64,000 nt of DNA from Pandoraea iniqua (lineage in GTDB: Bacteria > Pseudomonadota > Gammaproteobacteria > Burkholderiales > Burkholderiaceae): positions 558,001 to 622,000 of the forward strand of contig NZ_CABPSF010000003.1 of NCBI RefSeq assembly GCF_902459685.1, written 5' to 3'. Shown here in pieces: positions 33,562 to 43,066 of this stretch (the first letter of the stretch is position 1; the number at the start of each line of letters is the position of its first letter). Under the pieces are notes generated by a model. That model worked only from the letters and a program-made list of their open reading frames with translations. It searched no databases and was not told the DNA's origin. Made by a program: the position numbers and the translations under genes.

Positions 33562-34470
33562 ATGTCTCGCCGCCAATTGCCCCCGTTGAATGCTCTGCGC
33601 GTTTTCGAAACCGCCGCCCGCGCGCCCAGTCTGAGTGCGGCCGCGCAGGAGCTGTCGATCACGCACGGCGCCGTGAGTCGTCAGATTGCCCTGCTCGAAG
33701 ACTGGCTCGGTCAGCAGTTATTTGTTCGGCAAGGCCAGCGCAACGTCGCCACCGATCACGCCCGTGCTTTCGCCGCTGAAATCAGCGCAGCGTTCGACCG
33801 TATCGGCGACGCCGCGCTGCGCTTCGGCAAGGCACCGCAGACCCGTACCGTTCGTGTGAATGCGCAGACGACGCTCGCAATGCATTGGCTGATGGCGCGG
33901 CTGCCCGCCTTTCATGCCGCACACCCCGACGTGCAAATCGTCGTGACGACGTCGAGCAGTGCCGATCCGGCGTTCCGGGGCGGTTTCGACGTGGCCATCC
34001 GGCGTGATCCACCACCGGGGGCTGAGTGGCAGCCTTACGAGAAAACACCGTTGTTCACCGAGCGCGCAAGTGTCGTCGCGTCGCCGTCGCTATTGCAGAC
34101 GCAGCCGCTTCGACGGCTGAAGGATCTCGCGAAGCACGCATTCGTCGCCACGCAGACGCGGGTCGGGGCTTGGGAGGATTGGTTGAATGCGGCGGGTGTG
34201 CCGGAGGTGCGTCCGGTGCGCTTTCATCGCTTCGATCACTACCACGTGAGCTTGCAGGCAGTTTTCGACGGACTGGGTATCGGCATCGGTTGCACCCCGA
34301 CACTCGACCGGGAACTGGCCAGCGGCCGGCTCGTCATGCCGTTTCCGGAGATTCAGGCGGGAGGCGCAACCTACGTCACGCTCGTGCCGCGCGATGCCGA
34401 TAAGTCACGGCCGTTGCACGACTTTCTCGCGTGGGTTCATGAGGCCGCCGCAGGACAATCAACGGCGTGA
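33562..34470 (+). CDS. LysR-family regulator, GcvA-like
   Basis: 302 residues. The N-terminus RRQLPPLNALRVFETAAR, with ITHGAVSRQIALLEDWLG, is the GcvA/AmpR-type winged helix, followed by the effector domain. It is divergent from the TSUP permease and converges with the AraC gene 20 bp away. Confidence 0.92.
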   Translation: MSRRQLPPLNALRVFETAARAPSLSAAAQELSITHGAVSRQIALLEDWLGQQLFVRQGQRNVATDHARAFAAEISAAFDRIGDAALRFGKAPQTRTVRVNAQTTLAMHWLMARLPAFHAAHPDVQIVVTTSSSADPAFRGGFDVAIRRDPPPGAEWQPYEKTPLFTERASVVASPSLLQTQPLRRLKDLAKHAFVATQTRVGAWEDWLNAAGVPEVRPVRFHRFDHYHVSLQAVFDGLGIGIGCTPTLDRELASGRLVMPFPEIQAGGATYVTLVPRDADKSRPLHDFLAWVHEAAAGQSTA

Positions 34471-34489
34471 GCCATCCGCGCTCGCAACC

Positions 34490-35374
34490 TTACGTTCCAT
34501 CCCCTTCACGCCATTTGCCGGGCGATACCCCGAAGGCGCGCCGGAAATATCGGGTGAAGTGAGACAAGTCGTTAAACCCCTGCGCGAGCGCGACCTCCGT
34601 TGCGGAAGCCCCGTTACGCAGCGCCGGTAACGCGCGCGCGACACGCAGTTGATTGCGCCAAGCATGCGGTGCCAACCCCGTTTCCCGCGAAAACAGACGC
34701 GCCGCGTGAAACGGTGAAAGCTCCACCGCCTCAGCGAGTGTGGTCAACGTCAGCGGTTCCGTCAGGTCAGCCGACAGCCGTGCCTTCATGGTCTCGACAC
34801 GCACGGCGTCACGATGAACCGGCAGGGTCGGGATGCGCAACTGCGCATGACGCGACAACATCATCGACACCGCATCGACCAGCGCATGTTCGGCGGCCAG
34901 CGGATCGGCCTGCGCCTCCAGCAGACGATGCGCCGCCAGCAAGCGCTGCATGGCCTGCGCATCACGCACGACGTTCTCCCCGAACCACGGCAGCGCCTCG
35001 TCAGGCGAAGCCAGCCCGGCCACCGGACTCGCCAGTTGCTGCTGCACGCCCTTCACGAAGCCAACCGGCAGATAGAACACTCGATAACGCCAGCCGAAGT
35101 CAGTCTCCCGCGCGCCGGTATGCACTTCGCCCGGGTGAATGATCGCCACCGAGCCGGCATCGGCCACGTGCTCGCCGCCCAGATAGTCGTAGCGCTCCGC
35201 GCCCGCCACAATGCACGCGAACGTGTACGCATCGTGCCAATGCGGCGCGAAGGTGTGGTCGTTGTACTCGGCCGTCACCATATCGCCATCGGGCACGAGC
35301 GACGAGCGCCAGTACACCGGGGCATTGCGAAATGGCTTGGTGGGCCGGGAGGGCGGAACGGAACGGAAATCCAT
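34490..35374 (-). CDS. AraC-family regulator with cupin ligand domain
   Basis: 294 residues. The N-terminal AraC-binding cupin (FAPHWHDAYTFACIVAG, IIHPGEVHTG) is followed by two helix-turn-helix motifs (TLTTLAEAVELSPFHAARLF and ATEVALAQGFNDLSHFTRYF). Likely a sugar or aromatic-acid responsive regulator, with a target not evident in the window. It is co-directional with, and 113 bp downstream of, the PiuC gene. Confidence 0.92.
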   Translation of the reverse strand: MDFRSVPPSRPTKPFRNAPVYWRSSLVPDGDMVTAEYNDHTFAPHWHDAYTFACIVAGAERYDYLGGEHVADAGSVAIIHPGEVHTGARETDFGWRYRVFYLPVGFVKGVQQQLASPVAGLASPDEALPWFGENVVRDAQAMQRLLAAHRLLEAQADPLAAEHALVDAVSMMLSRHAQLRIPTLPVHRDAVRVETMKARLSADLTEPLTLTTLAEAVELSPFHAARLFSRETGLAPHAWRNQLRVARALPALRNGASATEVALAQGFNDLSHFTRYFRRAFGVSPGKWREGDGT

Positions 35375-35487
35375 CCCGCTACTTTACACCGGAGCGCGTC
35401 GACCTCGCCGGTATGACCCCGTCGCCATCGGCGGCTCAGAACGGGCAAATAACACCGCCGGATTGCCTGCCCCAACAGGCCGCCCGG

Positions 35488-36168
35488 TCAGACGTCAGCC
35501 CACATCCGCAGCAGGTTGTGATAACTGCCCGTCAGTTGCACGAGCGAATCGCCATCAGCGCCCTGCTGGGTGAGCCGCTGGATCGCGATGTCCATGTCGA
35601 ACAACACGCTGCGTTGCGCGTCCTCCCGGATCAGGCTCTCGATCCAGAAGAACGACGCGAGCCGCACCCCTCGTGTCACCGGATTGACCTTGTGCACACT
35701 CGTCCCCGGATACAGCACCATGTGGCCCGCCGGCAGCTTGACGGCGCGCTCGCCGAAGCTGTCTCGCACCACCAACTCGCCACCATCGTAGCTATCCGGT
35801 TCCGCCAAAAACAGCGTCGCCGACAGATCGGTGCGCACGCGCTCGCGCACGCCCTTGATGCCGCGCACGGCGTTGTCGACGTGATACCCGAACGCCTCGC
35901 CGCCTTCGTACCGATTAAACAGCGGCGGATAGATGCGGCGTGGCAACGCCGCCGACATGAACACCGCGTCCTGACTCAGGCGGCGCAGTATCTCCTCGCC
36001 GATACGCCGCGCCCACGGGTCGTCTTCGGCCAGTTGGCGGTTTTCCTTCGCCTGCGCCGACTGCATGCCGGCCGTGGCCTTGCCGTCCACCCACGACTGC
36101 GCCTGCAATTGCTCGCACAACTGGCGCGCTTCGTCACGGCTGAAAACGCCGGGAATCTCGATCATCAT
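35488..36168 (-). CDS. piuC: Fe(2+)/2-oxoglutarate-dependent dioxygenase, PiuC/PKHD type
   Basis: 226 residues from ATG 36168 ([15 protein letters not shown]), GGAG about 9 bp upstream. The 2-His-1-carboxylate iron site is H96-x-D98 and H159, with R169 for 2-oxoglutarate ([25 protein letters not shown]). PiuC/YbiX proteins sit beside catecholate receptors and are thought to modify siderophore-related substrates. It directly follows the receptor gene here, at the end of the same leftward iron operon. Confidence 0.92.
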   Translation of the reverse strand: MMIEIPGVFSRDEARQLCEQLQAQSWVDGKATAGMQSAQAKENRQLAEDDPWARRIGEEILRRLSQDAVFMSAALPRRIYPPLFNRYEGGEAFGYHVDNAVRGIKGVRERVRTDLSATLFLAEPDSYDGGELVVRDSFGERAVKLPAGHMVLYPGTSVHKVNPVTRGVRLASFFWIESLIREDAQRSVLFDMDIAIQRLTQQGADGDSLVQLTGSYHNLLRMWADV

Positions 36169-36250
36169 GTTGCTGCTCTCCTGCAATCCCACGCGATGGC
36201 CCCCGCCGCCAGGCAAGCGCCATCGCACTCACTACGTGGTCAAAACACGC

Positions 36251-38680
36251 TCAAAACGCAATATCCGCGCTCACCGTCACGGTGCGCCCTGCCCCGGGTA
36301 CGCCGTAAAGCTGGAAGCCGTCGAGCGACGCCCCGATGCGCGAGAAGTAGAACTTGTTGAACACGTTGTCGAGATTCACGTTGACGTGCACGTGACGGTT
36401 CACGCGATAGCGCGCCGCCAAGTTGTGCACCCAATAGCTCGGCGCCTTCTCGCCATCCTTCACGTAGATGGCATACACGCCCGATGGGCCCTGCGCGTAG
36501 CTGCTGTTGTTGTTCTGACCGCCCACGTAAGCGTTGTCGGTGTAACGGCGACGGCCCACGTACTGCACGCCATAGCTCAGCGACAGATCCGGCGTGACTT
36601 TGTATGAAGTCCACAGCGAACCGCTCCAGTCGGGCACGTTGGCCGCTTCCGCGCCCTCGTTAGCGCCCTTGGTGATGCGGCTCCACATGCGCGTCACGCC
36701 CGCAAATACGGACCACTTGTCCGTGATGTTGCCCTGCATGCCGAGTTCGATCCCGTCGACACGCTTAGCCGGCAATGCGCGCACCGGCGACGTGTCGTCG
36801 CTCGTGTATTCCCACGAATTGCTCAACTCCGTGCGGAACAGCGCCGCCGTCACGCCCAGCGCACCACCCGCCAGATCCCACTTCGTCCCCAACTCATAGG
36901 TCTGCGACGTGGCCGGCGTGTAGTTGTTGGTCGTGGCCGTCCCGTAAATCAGGTTGTTCGTGCTCGCGCCGATGGCCGTGGGCTGGGTGGCGCGGCTGTA
37001 CGACACGTAGATGCTGCCCGGCTCCACCGGCTTGTAAACCAACCCGGCACGCCCGCTCCATGCGCCGTCAGTGCTCGACGTGGTAGCGCCACCGCTCGCC
37101 GCCGTGGTTTCGGCCCGCCAACGGTCGTAGCGCAGCGAGGTCAGCACCTGCCAATGTTTCGATAACGTGATGGTGTCGCTCGCAAACAGGGCGGCGTCGT
37201 TCACGACCGAGCGCGATTGGTTGGTGCCTTCCATCGACCACGTGCCGGCAAATGCGTTGGACGGGTTCGCCAGATTGAAGAACATGTCGCCCGCGGGCAC
37301 GTAGGCCGCGCGCGGCAGCCCGCCGTAAGTCTCGCGATAGAACTCGAAGCCAGTCACGACGTCATGTTTGAACGGCCCCGTGTACGCCGTGAAACGCAGA
37401 TCGGTCTGATTGTCGAGAATTTGATACCGCGTGGAATTGCCGAAGTTGCTGCCGCGCAAAATGCCGTAGCCCGGCGACGTCAGCCCGTAGTTGGTATAGG
37501 CGTTGACCCCGCCGATGTTCGACAACGGGCCTGCGCCGCTATACCCGAGCGTGGCGCAGCGCGTGCCCGTGCAGGTCTTGCTGCCATCGGCATTGGCCGC
37601 GAAGAATCGGGCGGGCGAAAGCACCGAGAAGTTGTCGGTCTGCTGCCAGCGCAACTGACTGCGCACGCGCGTGGTGTCGTTGAAGTCGTGCTCGACGCGT
37701 CCCGACAGCGACGTACTTTCCGTTTGCTGCGTGTAGATGCCGGCGGCACCGTACCAGTTGCTGGTTTTCACCCCCGGCATGACCTGCCCGCCCGTGCCGC
37801 GCTGAATCGGCAAGCCGGTGTCGGGCACGTTGTTGTCTTTCTGATGGAATACGTCGAGGAACACGCGGGTGCTCGTGCCCAGCCCCAGACCCAGCGACGC
37901 GGCGAGGCCGTAGCGGTCGTTGTTCACCTCATCGCGCCCGGCCACGCCGTTGTGATGCGACATCAGGTTCAGGCGCAACGCCGTCGAGTCGCCCAACTGC
38001 TGGTTCAGATCCGCCGTCATGCGGCGGTAGCTGTCGCTGCCCAACCCGAACGACGAGCGGTAGAAACTACCCAGTTCGGCCTCTTTCGTCACGAGATTCA
38101 CCGAGCCGCCCAGCGCCGCCACACCCGACTCCACCGAGCCGGTGCCTTTGTAGACTTCCACCCGGTCGATGTCGAAGGTGTCGTTGCGACTCGATAGCCC
38201 TGCGTCGCGCACGCCGTCGATGGTGATGCTCTGCTCTCCCGAAAAACCGCGAATCGAGAACAGATCGCCCCAGCCCAGATTGCCCTCGCCCGACATGAAG
38301 GTGATGCCGGGCACGTTCTTGAGAATGTCTTGCAGCGACTGCGCGTTCTGCTCGTCGAGCACGGCCTTCGGCACGACGGTGATGCTTTGTGGAATATCGC
38401 GCAGCGGTGCGGTGTACTTCGACGACGAGACGGATTCGGCCTTGTAAGGGGCATCGACGGTCGCAGTGACCGACGTAGCGGGCAACATGACGCCGCCGAC
38501 GGCCGCCGGCAGAGTGGCAGCAGGCGCAGCAGGTGCCGACGTGCTGGCGTTGCTACCGGCCTGCGGCGTCTGCGACGCTGGCGATGTTTGTGCGGCAGCA
38601 TGGAGCGACGCGACAGCGAGTGCCGCTGCCAGTGTTAGTCGCGTGTTCAGACGGGAATTCGACGGGTTCAGGTACTTCAT
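36251..38680 (-). CDS. TonB-dependent catecholate-siderophore receptor, Fiu/PiuA type
   Basis: 809 residues from ATG 38680 (MKYLNPSNSRLNTRL). Signal peptide to about 30, then an Ala/Pro/Ser-rich stretch, TonB-box/plug (YTAPLRDIPQSITVVPKAVL, LQDILKNVPGITFM, IRGFSGEQSITIDGVRD) and barrel ending in SADIAF. There is no STN domain, so it is not a sigma-signalling receptor. It is 228 bp downstream of the ABC ATPase and 83 bp ahead of piuC, all in one direction. The start has only a weak ribosome site; a longer frame to 38860 is unlikely. Confidence 0.93.
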   Translation of the reverse strand: MKYLNPSNSRLNTRLTLAAALAVASLHAAAQTSPASQTPQAGSNASTSAPAAPAATLPAAVGGVMLPATSVTATVDAPYKAESVSSSKYTAPLRDIPQSITVVPKAVLDEQNAQSLQDILKNVPGITFMSGEGNLGWGDLFSIRGFSGEQSITIDGVRDAGLSSRNDTFDIDRVEVYKGTGSVESGVAALGGSVNLVTKEAELGSFYRSSFGLGSDSYRRMTADLNQQLGDSTALRLNLMSHHNGVAGRDEVNNDRYGLAASLGLGLGTSTRVFLDVFHQKDNNVPDTGLPIQRGTGGQVMPGVKTSNWYGAAGIYTQQTESTSLSGRVEHDFNDTTRVRSQLRWQQTDNFSVLSPARFFAANADGSKTCTGTRCATLGYSGAGPLSNIGGVNAYTNYGLTSPGYGILRGSNFGNSTRYQILDNQTDLRFTAYTGPFKHDVVTGFEFYRETYGGLPRAAYVPAGDMFFNLANPSNAFAGTWSMEGTNQSRSVVNDAALFASDTITLSKHWQVLTSLRYDRWRAETTAASGGATTSSTDGAWSGRAGLVYKPVEPGSIYVSYSRATQPTAIGASTNNLIYGTATTNNYTPATSQTYELGTKWDLAGGALGVTAALFRTELSNSWEYTSDDTSPVRALPAKRVDGIELGMQGNITDKWSVFAGVTRMWSRITKGANEGAEAANVPDWSGSLWTSYKVTPDLSLSYGVQYVGRRRYTDNAYVGGQNNNSSYAQGPSGVYAIYVKDGEKAPSYWVHNLAARYRVNRHVHVNVNLDNVFNKFYFSRIGASLDGFQLYGVPGAGRTVTVSADIAF

Positions 38681-38907
38681 CTGGTGTTGTGCGTTATGAG
38701 ATGAACAGGCAAAAAGCGTCCCCGCCCGCGAGGGGCGCGTATCGGGAATCGTGAATCGCGCCTCAAGCGGGTTTCTGACCTCTTGGGTCAACGTTGGACA
38801 GACAGGAAAGACCGACGCGGCCGGCGTGGCGCTATGGCTGGGCAGGCTTGAGCCGGACACACCGGTGCGAGAGACCGGTGGGCCGCGTCGGGGTCACGGA
38901 CGCGCGT

Positions 38908-39723
38908 CTAGACCGGAGTCACGACGTCGTCCACGATCAGTTGCGGCAAACCGCGCGAGCAGCGCTCCACGCGCGCCTGCACGTCGAACACTTGTGCGAT
39001 GGCCTCGGCAGTGACGACATCGCCGACGTCCCCGGCCGCGACCACACGCCCCTCGCGCAGCAACACGGCGGCATGCGCGTGGCGCATCGCAATCGACAAG
39101 TCATGCATGACCACGACGGTCACCATGCGGCGTGCCGCTGTCTCCCGCGCGATCAATCGCATGACCTGAAACTGGTGATGCAGATCGAGCGCCGAGAGCG
39201 GTTCATCCAGCAGCAAGATGCGCGGCGCGCGAATGAGCGCTTGCGCCAACCCGACCAATTGCCGCTGACCGCCGGAGAGTTCGTCGAGAAAGCGCATCGC
39301 GAGCGCTTCCACACCGAGTTGGGTGAGCAATGTCATGACGACGGCCGGGGTGGGCGCCATCGCACTCGTGGATTCGCGCGACGCATGACGCGCGCCATGC
39401 CCCGCCGCGAGTACCGATTCGAGCACCCGCAGGTGCACACCAGCGGGCAATGCCTGCGGCAGATAAACCACATCGCGCGCCGGGGCGCGGCCGGTACATC
39501 GATGCAATACCTCATTGCCGAAAGTCACCTCGCCACGACCGGAGACAAGCCCCGCCAGCGTGCGCAACAGCGTCGACTTGCCTGAACCGTTGGGGCCTAG
39601 CAATGCCGTGACCGACCCTGCTGCCAGCGCAGGCAGCGACACGCCGTGCAGGATGTGACGGCGGCCAATCGACACGTCGATATCGCGCGCCGACAACGCA
39701 AGAGACTGCGCGCTCGCGTTCAT
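38908..39723 (-). CDS. Iron-siderophore ABC transporter, ATP-binding protein
   Basis: 271 residues from ATG 39723 (MNASAQSLALSA). Walker A GPNGSGKST at 43-51, signature LSGGQRQLVGLAQAL, Walker B ILLLDEPLSALD and switch VVMHDLS are all present; FecE/FhuC type. Its start overlaps the permease stop by 4 bp (ATGA), so it is translationally coupled. It energises import of a ferric siderophore across the inner membrane. Confidence 0.94.
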   Translation of the reverse strand: MNASAQSLALSARDIDVSIGRRHILHGVSLPALAAGSVTALLGPNGSGKSTLLRTLAGLVSGRGEVTFGNEVLHRCTGRAPARDVVYLPQALPAGVHLRVLESVLAAGHGARHASRESTSAMAPTPAVVMTLLTQLGVEALAMRFLDELSGGQRQLVGLAQALIRAPRILLLDEPLSALDLHHQFQVMRLIARETAARRMVTVVVMHDLSIAMRHAHAAVLLREGRVVAAGDVGDVVTAEAIAQVFDVQARVERCSRGLPQLIVDDVVTPV

Positions 39724-40856
39724 AACGACCTCCCGCTGGCGCGCACCACAATCACGAGGAAGAACGGAATACCCACCAGCGCCGTGACGATGCCGACCGG
39801 GATAATCACGCCCGGCAACAGCGTTTTCGACGCAATCGACGCGAGCGACATCACCAGTGCGCCGACGATCACGCAACCCGGCAGGTAGAAGCGATGATCT
39901 TCACCGAACAGCCCCCGCGCGATATGCGGCGCCACGAGGCCGACGAAGCCGATGGTGCCGACGAACGAGACCGTCAATGCCGAGAGCAGCGACACGCGCA
40001 TGAGCGTCATGAGCCGCAGACGCCCCACACGAATGCCGAAACTCGCTGCGCGCTCTTCGCCCAGTCGCAACGCCGTCATGGCCCACGATTGACGCCACGC
40101 GAACACGGCCATGATCGCGAGCACGGCGGCAAGCACCCGCACCTGCGTCCAGTCGCTGCGCGTGAGGCTGCCCAGCGTCCAGAACACGAGGCCCTGCAAC
40201 GCGTCTTCAGTCGCCACGAACTGCATGAGCGACACCAGCGCATGGAACACGAACACGAGCGCAATGCCCATGAGCACTACGCCGGACGTCGGCAGTCCGC
40301 GCCAGCGCGCGACACCGTCGAGAATCAACGCCGACGCCAGCGCAAACAGAAACGCGTTGACCGGCACGACCCAGCTATCCGGCACGCCGGGCACATGCAG
40401 ATTCAGCACGATGGCCAGCGCCGCACCGAACGCGGCTGCCGCCGACACGCCCAGCGTGTACGGGCTCGCGAGCGGGTTGTCGAGAATGGTCTGCATCTCG
40501 CCCCCCGCCAGCCCCAGCGAACCGCCGACGAGTACGGCCATCAGCGCGTAGGGCAAACGGATTTGCCAGACGATCACCTGCGCATCGGGGCTCGCCGTCG
40601 CAGGTGCGACAAGCGTGCGCCAAAGATCGCGCCAGCCCAGCGCCGACGGCCCGTGCGTGAAGTCCATCGCCAGCGCCAACACGATCAATCCCGCCAGTGC
40701 AACCAGCCACAGCGCGCGGCGCAGATTGAGCTGGCGATAGCCGCTTGCGATACGGGCTTGCAGCGCGTCTTCCGCGGCCAGCTTCGCCGAGGTTGCGGGC
40801 ACAGGCGCCACGTTCATCTCATTCGCCACGTTGGACATCTCTCCGGCCAGACTCAC
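39720..40856 (-). CDS. Iron-siderophore ABC transporter, FecCD-family permease
   Basis: 378 residues starting at GTG 40856, which overlaps the binding-protein stop (GTGA). About ten helices, with the FecCD signatures IRLPYALMAVLVGGSLGLAG, QTILDNPLASPYTLGVSAAA and FVGLVAPHIARGLFGEDHR. An internal ATG at 40838 is possible. One permease gene implies a homodimer in the membrane. Confidence 0.94.
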   Translation of the reverse strand: MSLAGEMSNVANEMNVAPVPATSAKLAAEDALQARIASGYRQLNLRRALWLVALAGLIVLALAMDFTHGPSALGWRDLWRTLVAPATASPDAQVIVWQIRLPYALMAVLVGGSLGLAGGEMQTILDNPLASPYTLGVSAAAAFGAALAIVLNLHVPGVPDSWVVPVNAFLFALASALILDGVARWRGLPTSGVVLMGIALVFVFHALVSLMQFVATEDALQGLVFWTLGSLTRSDWTQVRVLAAVLAIMAVFAWRQSWAMTALRLGEERAASFGIRVGRLRLMTLMRVSLLSALTVSFVGTIGFVGLVAPHIARGLFGEDHRFYLPGCVIVGALVMSLASIASKTLLPGVIIPVGIVTALVGIPFFLVIVVRASGRSL

Positions 40857-42016
40857 GGCTTGTCTCCGTCGACCCAGTACGTGCCGTGATACGGCACCGC
40901 CAGAAAGCGCTGATGAATCTCGGTGAATGTGGCGTTGGCGTCGATCTGCGGGAAACGTCCCGGGTAGAACCAGTTGAGCATCGCCTCTACGGCCACGATG
41001 TTGTAGGGCGAATCGTAGAAGTTGTGCCAGAGGCCATGCGTGCGGCCTTCACGCACCGCCTTGATCGATGCGATGCCCGGCGTCTTCACGAACGCGTCGA
41101 GCGATGCCCGGGCGTCGGCCGCCGTCGTCTCGGCCCCGACGTGAATGCGCAGCTGGCTCGCATTGCCGCGCGTGCCCGTCCCGATGTAGACGTCAGGCTG
41201 GGCCGCCAGTACGTGTTCCAAGTTGAGGTCGCCGATCACGCCCGGCAGGAGATCGCCGGCAATGTTCTTGCCGCCGGCGGCATCGACGAATTCGCCGATA
41301 TTGCCGCGGCCGACCGTATGACAGCAGCCGGGCCATACACCCGCGAGCATCTGCACGAATACCTTCGGGCGCGCGCTGTCCGGAATGGTCGCCACCGCGT
41401 CACGCACGGCTTTCAGATGCGATTGGTACAGCGAGATGTACGCCTCGGCCTGCGCTTCGCGCTGCATCGCCTTGCCCATCAGGCGCAGGCTCGGGACGGT
41501 GTCTTCGAGCGGCTGCTGACGGAAATCCACGAAGATGACCGGCACCCCGGCGGCGGCGAACTCTTTCACCAGCGCGTTGTGACGCCCGGGGCCATGGCCG
41601 CCGATGCTGAAGATCGCCAGATCGGGTTTGAGGGCCAGCGCCTTTTCCGCACTGACGGTCGCCTCGGACGACTGGCCGATCTTCGGGATCGTGTCGATCT
41701 GCGGGAACACTTTCTCGTACTGCTGCCACGTCTGCGGGTCGAGCGACTGCAACTCCCCCTGCCAGCCGACAATGCGCGCCAACGGCTGCTTGCCTTCGAG
41801 CAGCGCCACGGCATAGAGCAAACGTCCTTCGCCCAGCAGAATGCGGTTGACGTGGTCGGGCAGCGTGACCTGACGCCCCGCCATGTCGGTCACGGTCTCG
41901 CCAGCCTGCGCGGGGGACGCAATGACCATCGCAGCAAATGCCGTGACAAGTGACGTGGCAAGCGCAATCGTCGCAGCGCGCAACGAACGCATGAACTCAA
42001 GGGAAAACTTCGGCAT
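40853..42016 (-). CDS. Periplasmic iron-siderophore binding protein of ABC transporter
   Basis: 387 residues from ATG 42016 (MPKFSLEFMRSL). Signal peptide ends near ASPAQAGE (about residue 34). It has the FecB/FhuD-like fold (TDMAGRQVTLPDHVNRIL, LKPDLAIFSIGG). The in-frame ATGs further upstream at 42049 and 42055 fall inside the Fur box, so 42016 is preferred. It is the first gene of the leftward iron transport operon. Confidence 0.92.
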   Translation of the reverse strand: MPKFSLEFMRSLRAATIALATSLVTAFAAMVIASPAQAGETVTDMAGRQVTLPDHVNRILLGEGRLLYAVALLEGKQPLARIVGWQGELQSLDPQTWQQYEKVFPQIDTIPKIGQSSEATVSAEKALALKPDLAIFSIGGHGPGRHNALVKEFAAAGVPVIFVDFRQQPLEDTVPSLRLMGKAMQREAQAEAYISLYQSHLKAVRDAVATIPDSARPKVFVQMLAGVWPGCCHTVGRGNIGEFVDAAGGKNIAGDLLPGVIGDLNLEHVLAAQPDVYIGTGTRGNASQLRIHVGAETTAADARASLDAFVKTPGIASIKAVREGRTHGLWHNFYDSPYNIVAVEAMLNWFYPGRFPQIDANATFTEIHQRFLAVPYHGTYWVDGDKP

Positions 42017-42040
42017 AACGGTGACACCCGGCGTTGAATT

Positions 42041-42059
42041 AATAACAATTCTCATTTCC
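42041..42059. promoter_or_regulatory. Fur box of the iron transport operon
   Basis: AATAACAATTCTCATTTCC is a strong Fur consensus match when read on the minus strand (GGAAATGAGAATTGTTATT). It sits 25-43 bp ahead of the binding-protein start and 144-162 bp from the divergent response-regulator gene. Confidence 0.82.
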
Positions 42060-42202
42060 ATTAAAATGTAGCGCCGGGGTGTGTTGGCTTCGTGTTGACG
42101 GGATGTCGTTATGTATTGGTTTGTATTGAGATGTATCGATGTGTGGGCGGTGCGCGCAAGGACGGCGCGCGCCGGTAGACTGCCATTCTTTGCCGTATCG
42201 CC

Positions 42203-43066
42203 GTGATGCCCTCCGCCCTTCCGCCCAGCGCGACGTCGCGCCCTGCCGCCCGCGCCACCCACTCCCGTTTGCTGGTCGTTGACGACGATCCGCAGATTCG
42301 CGATCTGCTTTCCGATTACCTGCGTGACGCGGGCCTCGACGTGCTCACCGCGGCCGATGGTCAACAAATGTGGGCACAGCTGTCGCAGACGAGTGTCGAC
42401 GTGGTCGTGCTCGATCTGATGCTGCCCGGTGAAGACGGCCTGTCGCTGTGCCGCCAATTGCACGCGCGCGGCGATGTCTCGGTGATCATGCTCACGTCGC
42501 GCGGCACCCTGCTCGACCGCATCGTCGGCCTCGAAGTCGGTGCCGACGACTACCTGCCCAAACCCTTCGACCCGCGCGAATTGCTCGCGCGCGTAAAAGC
42601 CATCCTGCGGCGAGGGCCGCGCTTGCCTGCGGGCGGCACGGGACACGTGCCGGCGTTGCCGCAAGCCTCGGCGAGCCGCGCAAGCCCCGAGCAGACACCC
42701 GTTGGCGCGCCCGCCACGCCCACACCATCGCGCGCGCAAGCCGCGTTCTTCGATTTCGACGGCTGGCGCCTCGATACGCTCGCGCGCCAGCTCATCTCGC
42801 CCGAGGGCCGCGTGATTACGTTAGGCGGTTCGGATTACCGCACGTTGCAGGCACTCGTGATGCATCCGCATCGCCCGCTCTCGCGCGACTTTCTGCTCGA
42901 TTGCGCCTTCGGACGGCACGGCGCTGCCAACGACCGCGCCATCGATGTCTGCATCAGCCGCCTGCGCGCGCATCTCGATACCCGCGCGCGGCCTTCGCCG
43001 CTGATTCGCACGGTGCGTAACGAGGGCTACATGCTCGCGGCAGACGTGGTGAGTGCCAGTGTCTGA
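42203..43066 (+). CDS. OmpR-family response regulator
   Basis: Starts at GTG 42203 or ATG 42206; 287 or 286 residues. The receiver domain has LLVVDDDP and phospho-acceptor D71 (VVVLDLMLPGEDG) with K in DDYLPKPFDP. An unusually long, Pro/Ala-rich linker of about 45 residues precedes the winged-helix output domain (about 185-285). Its stop overlaps the histidine kinase start by 14 bp. It is divergent from the Fur-regulated iron operon. Confidence 0.92.
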   Translation: MMPSALPPSATSRPAARATHSRLLVVDDDPQIRDLLSDYLRDAGLDVLTAADGQQMWAQLSQTSVDVVVLDLMLPGEDGLSLCRQLHARGDVSVIMLTSRGTLLDRIVGLEVGADDYLPKPFDPRELLARVKAILRRGPRLPAGGTGHVPALPQASASRASPEQTPVGAPATPTPSRAQAAFFDFDGWRLDTLARQLISPEGRVITLGGSDYRTLQALVMHPHRPLSRDFLLDCAFGRHGAANDRAIDVCISRLRAHLDTRARPSPLIRTVRNEGYMLAADVVSASV

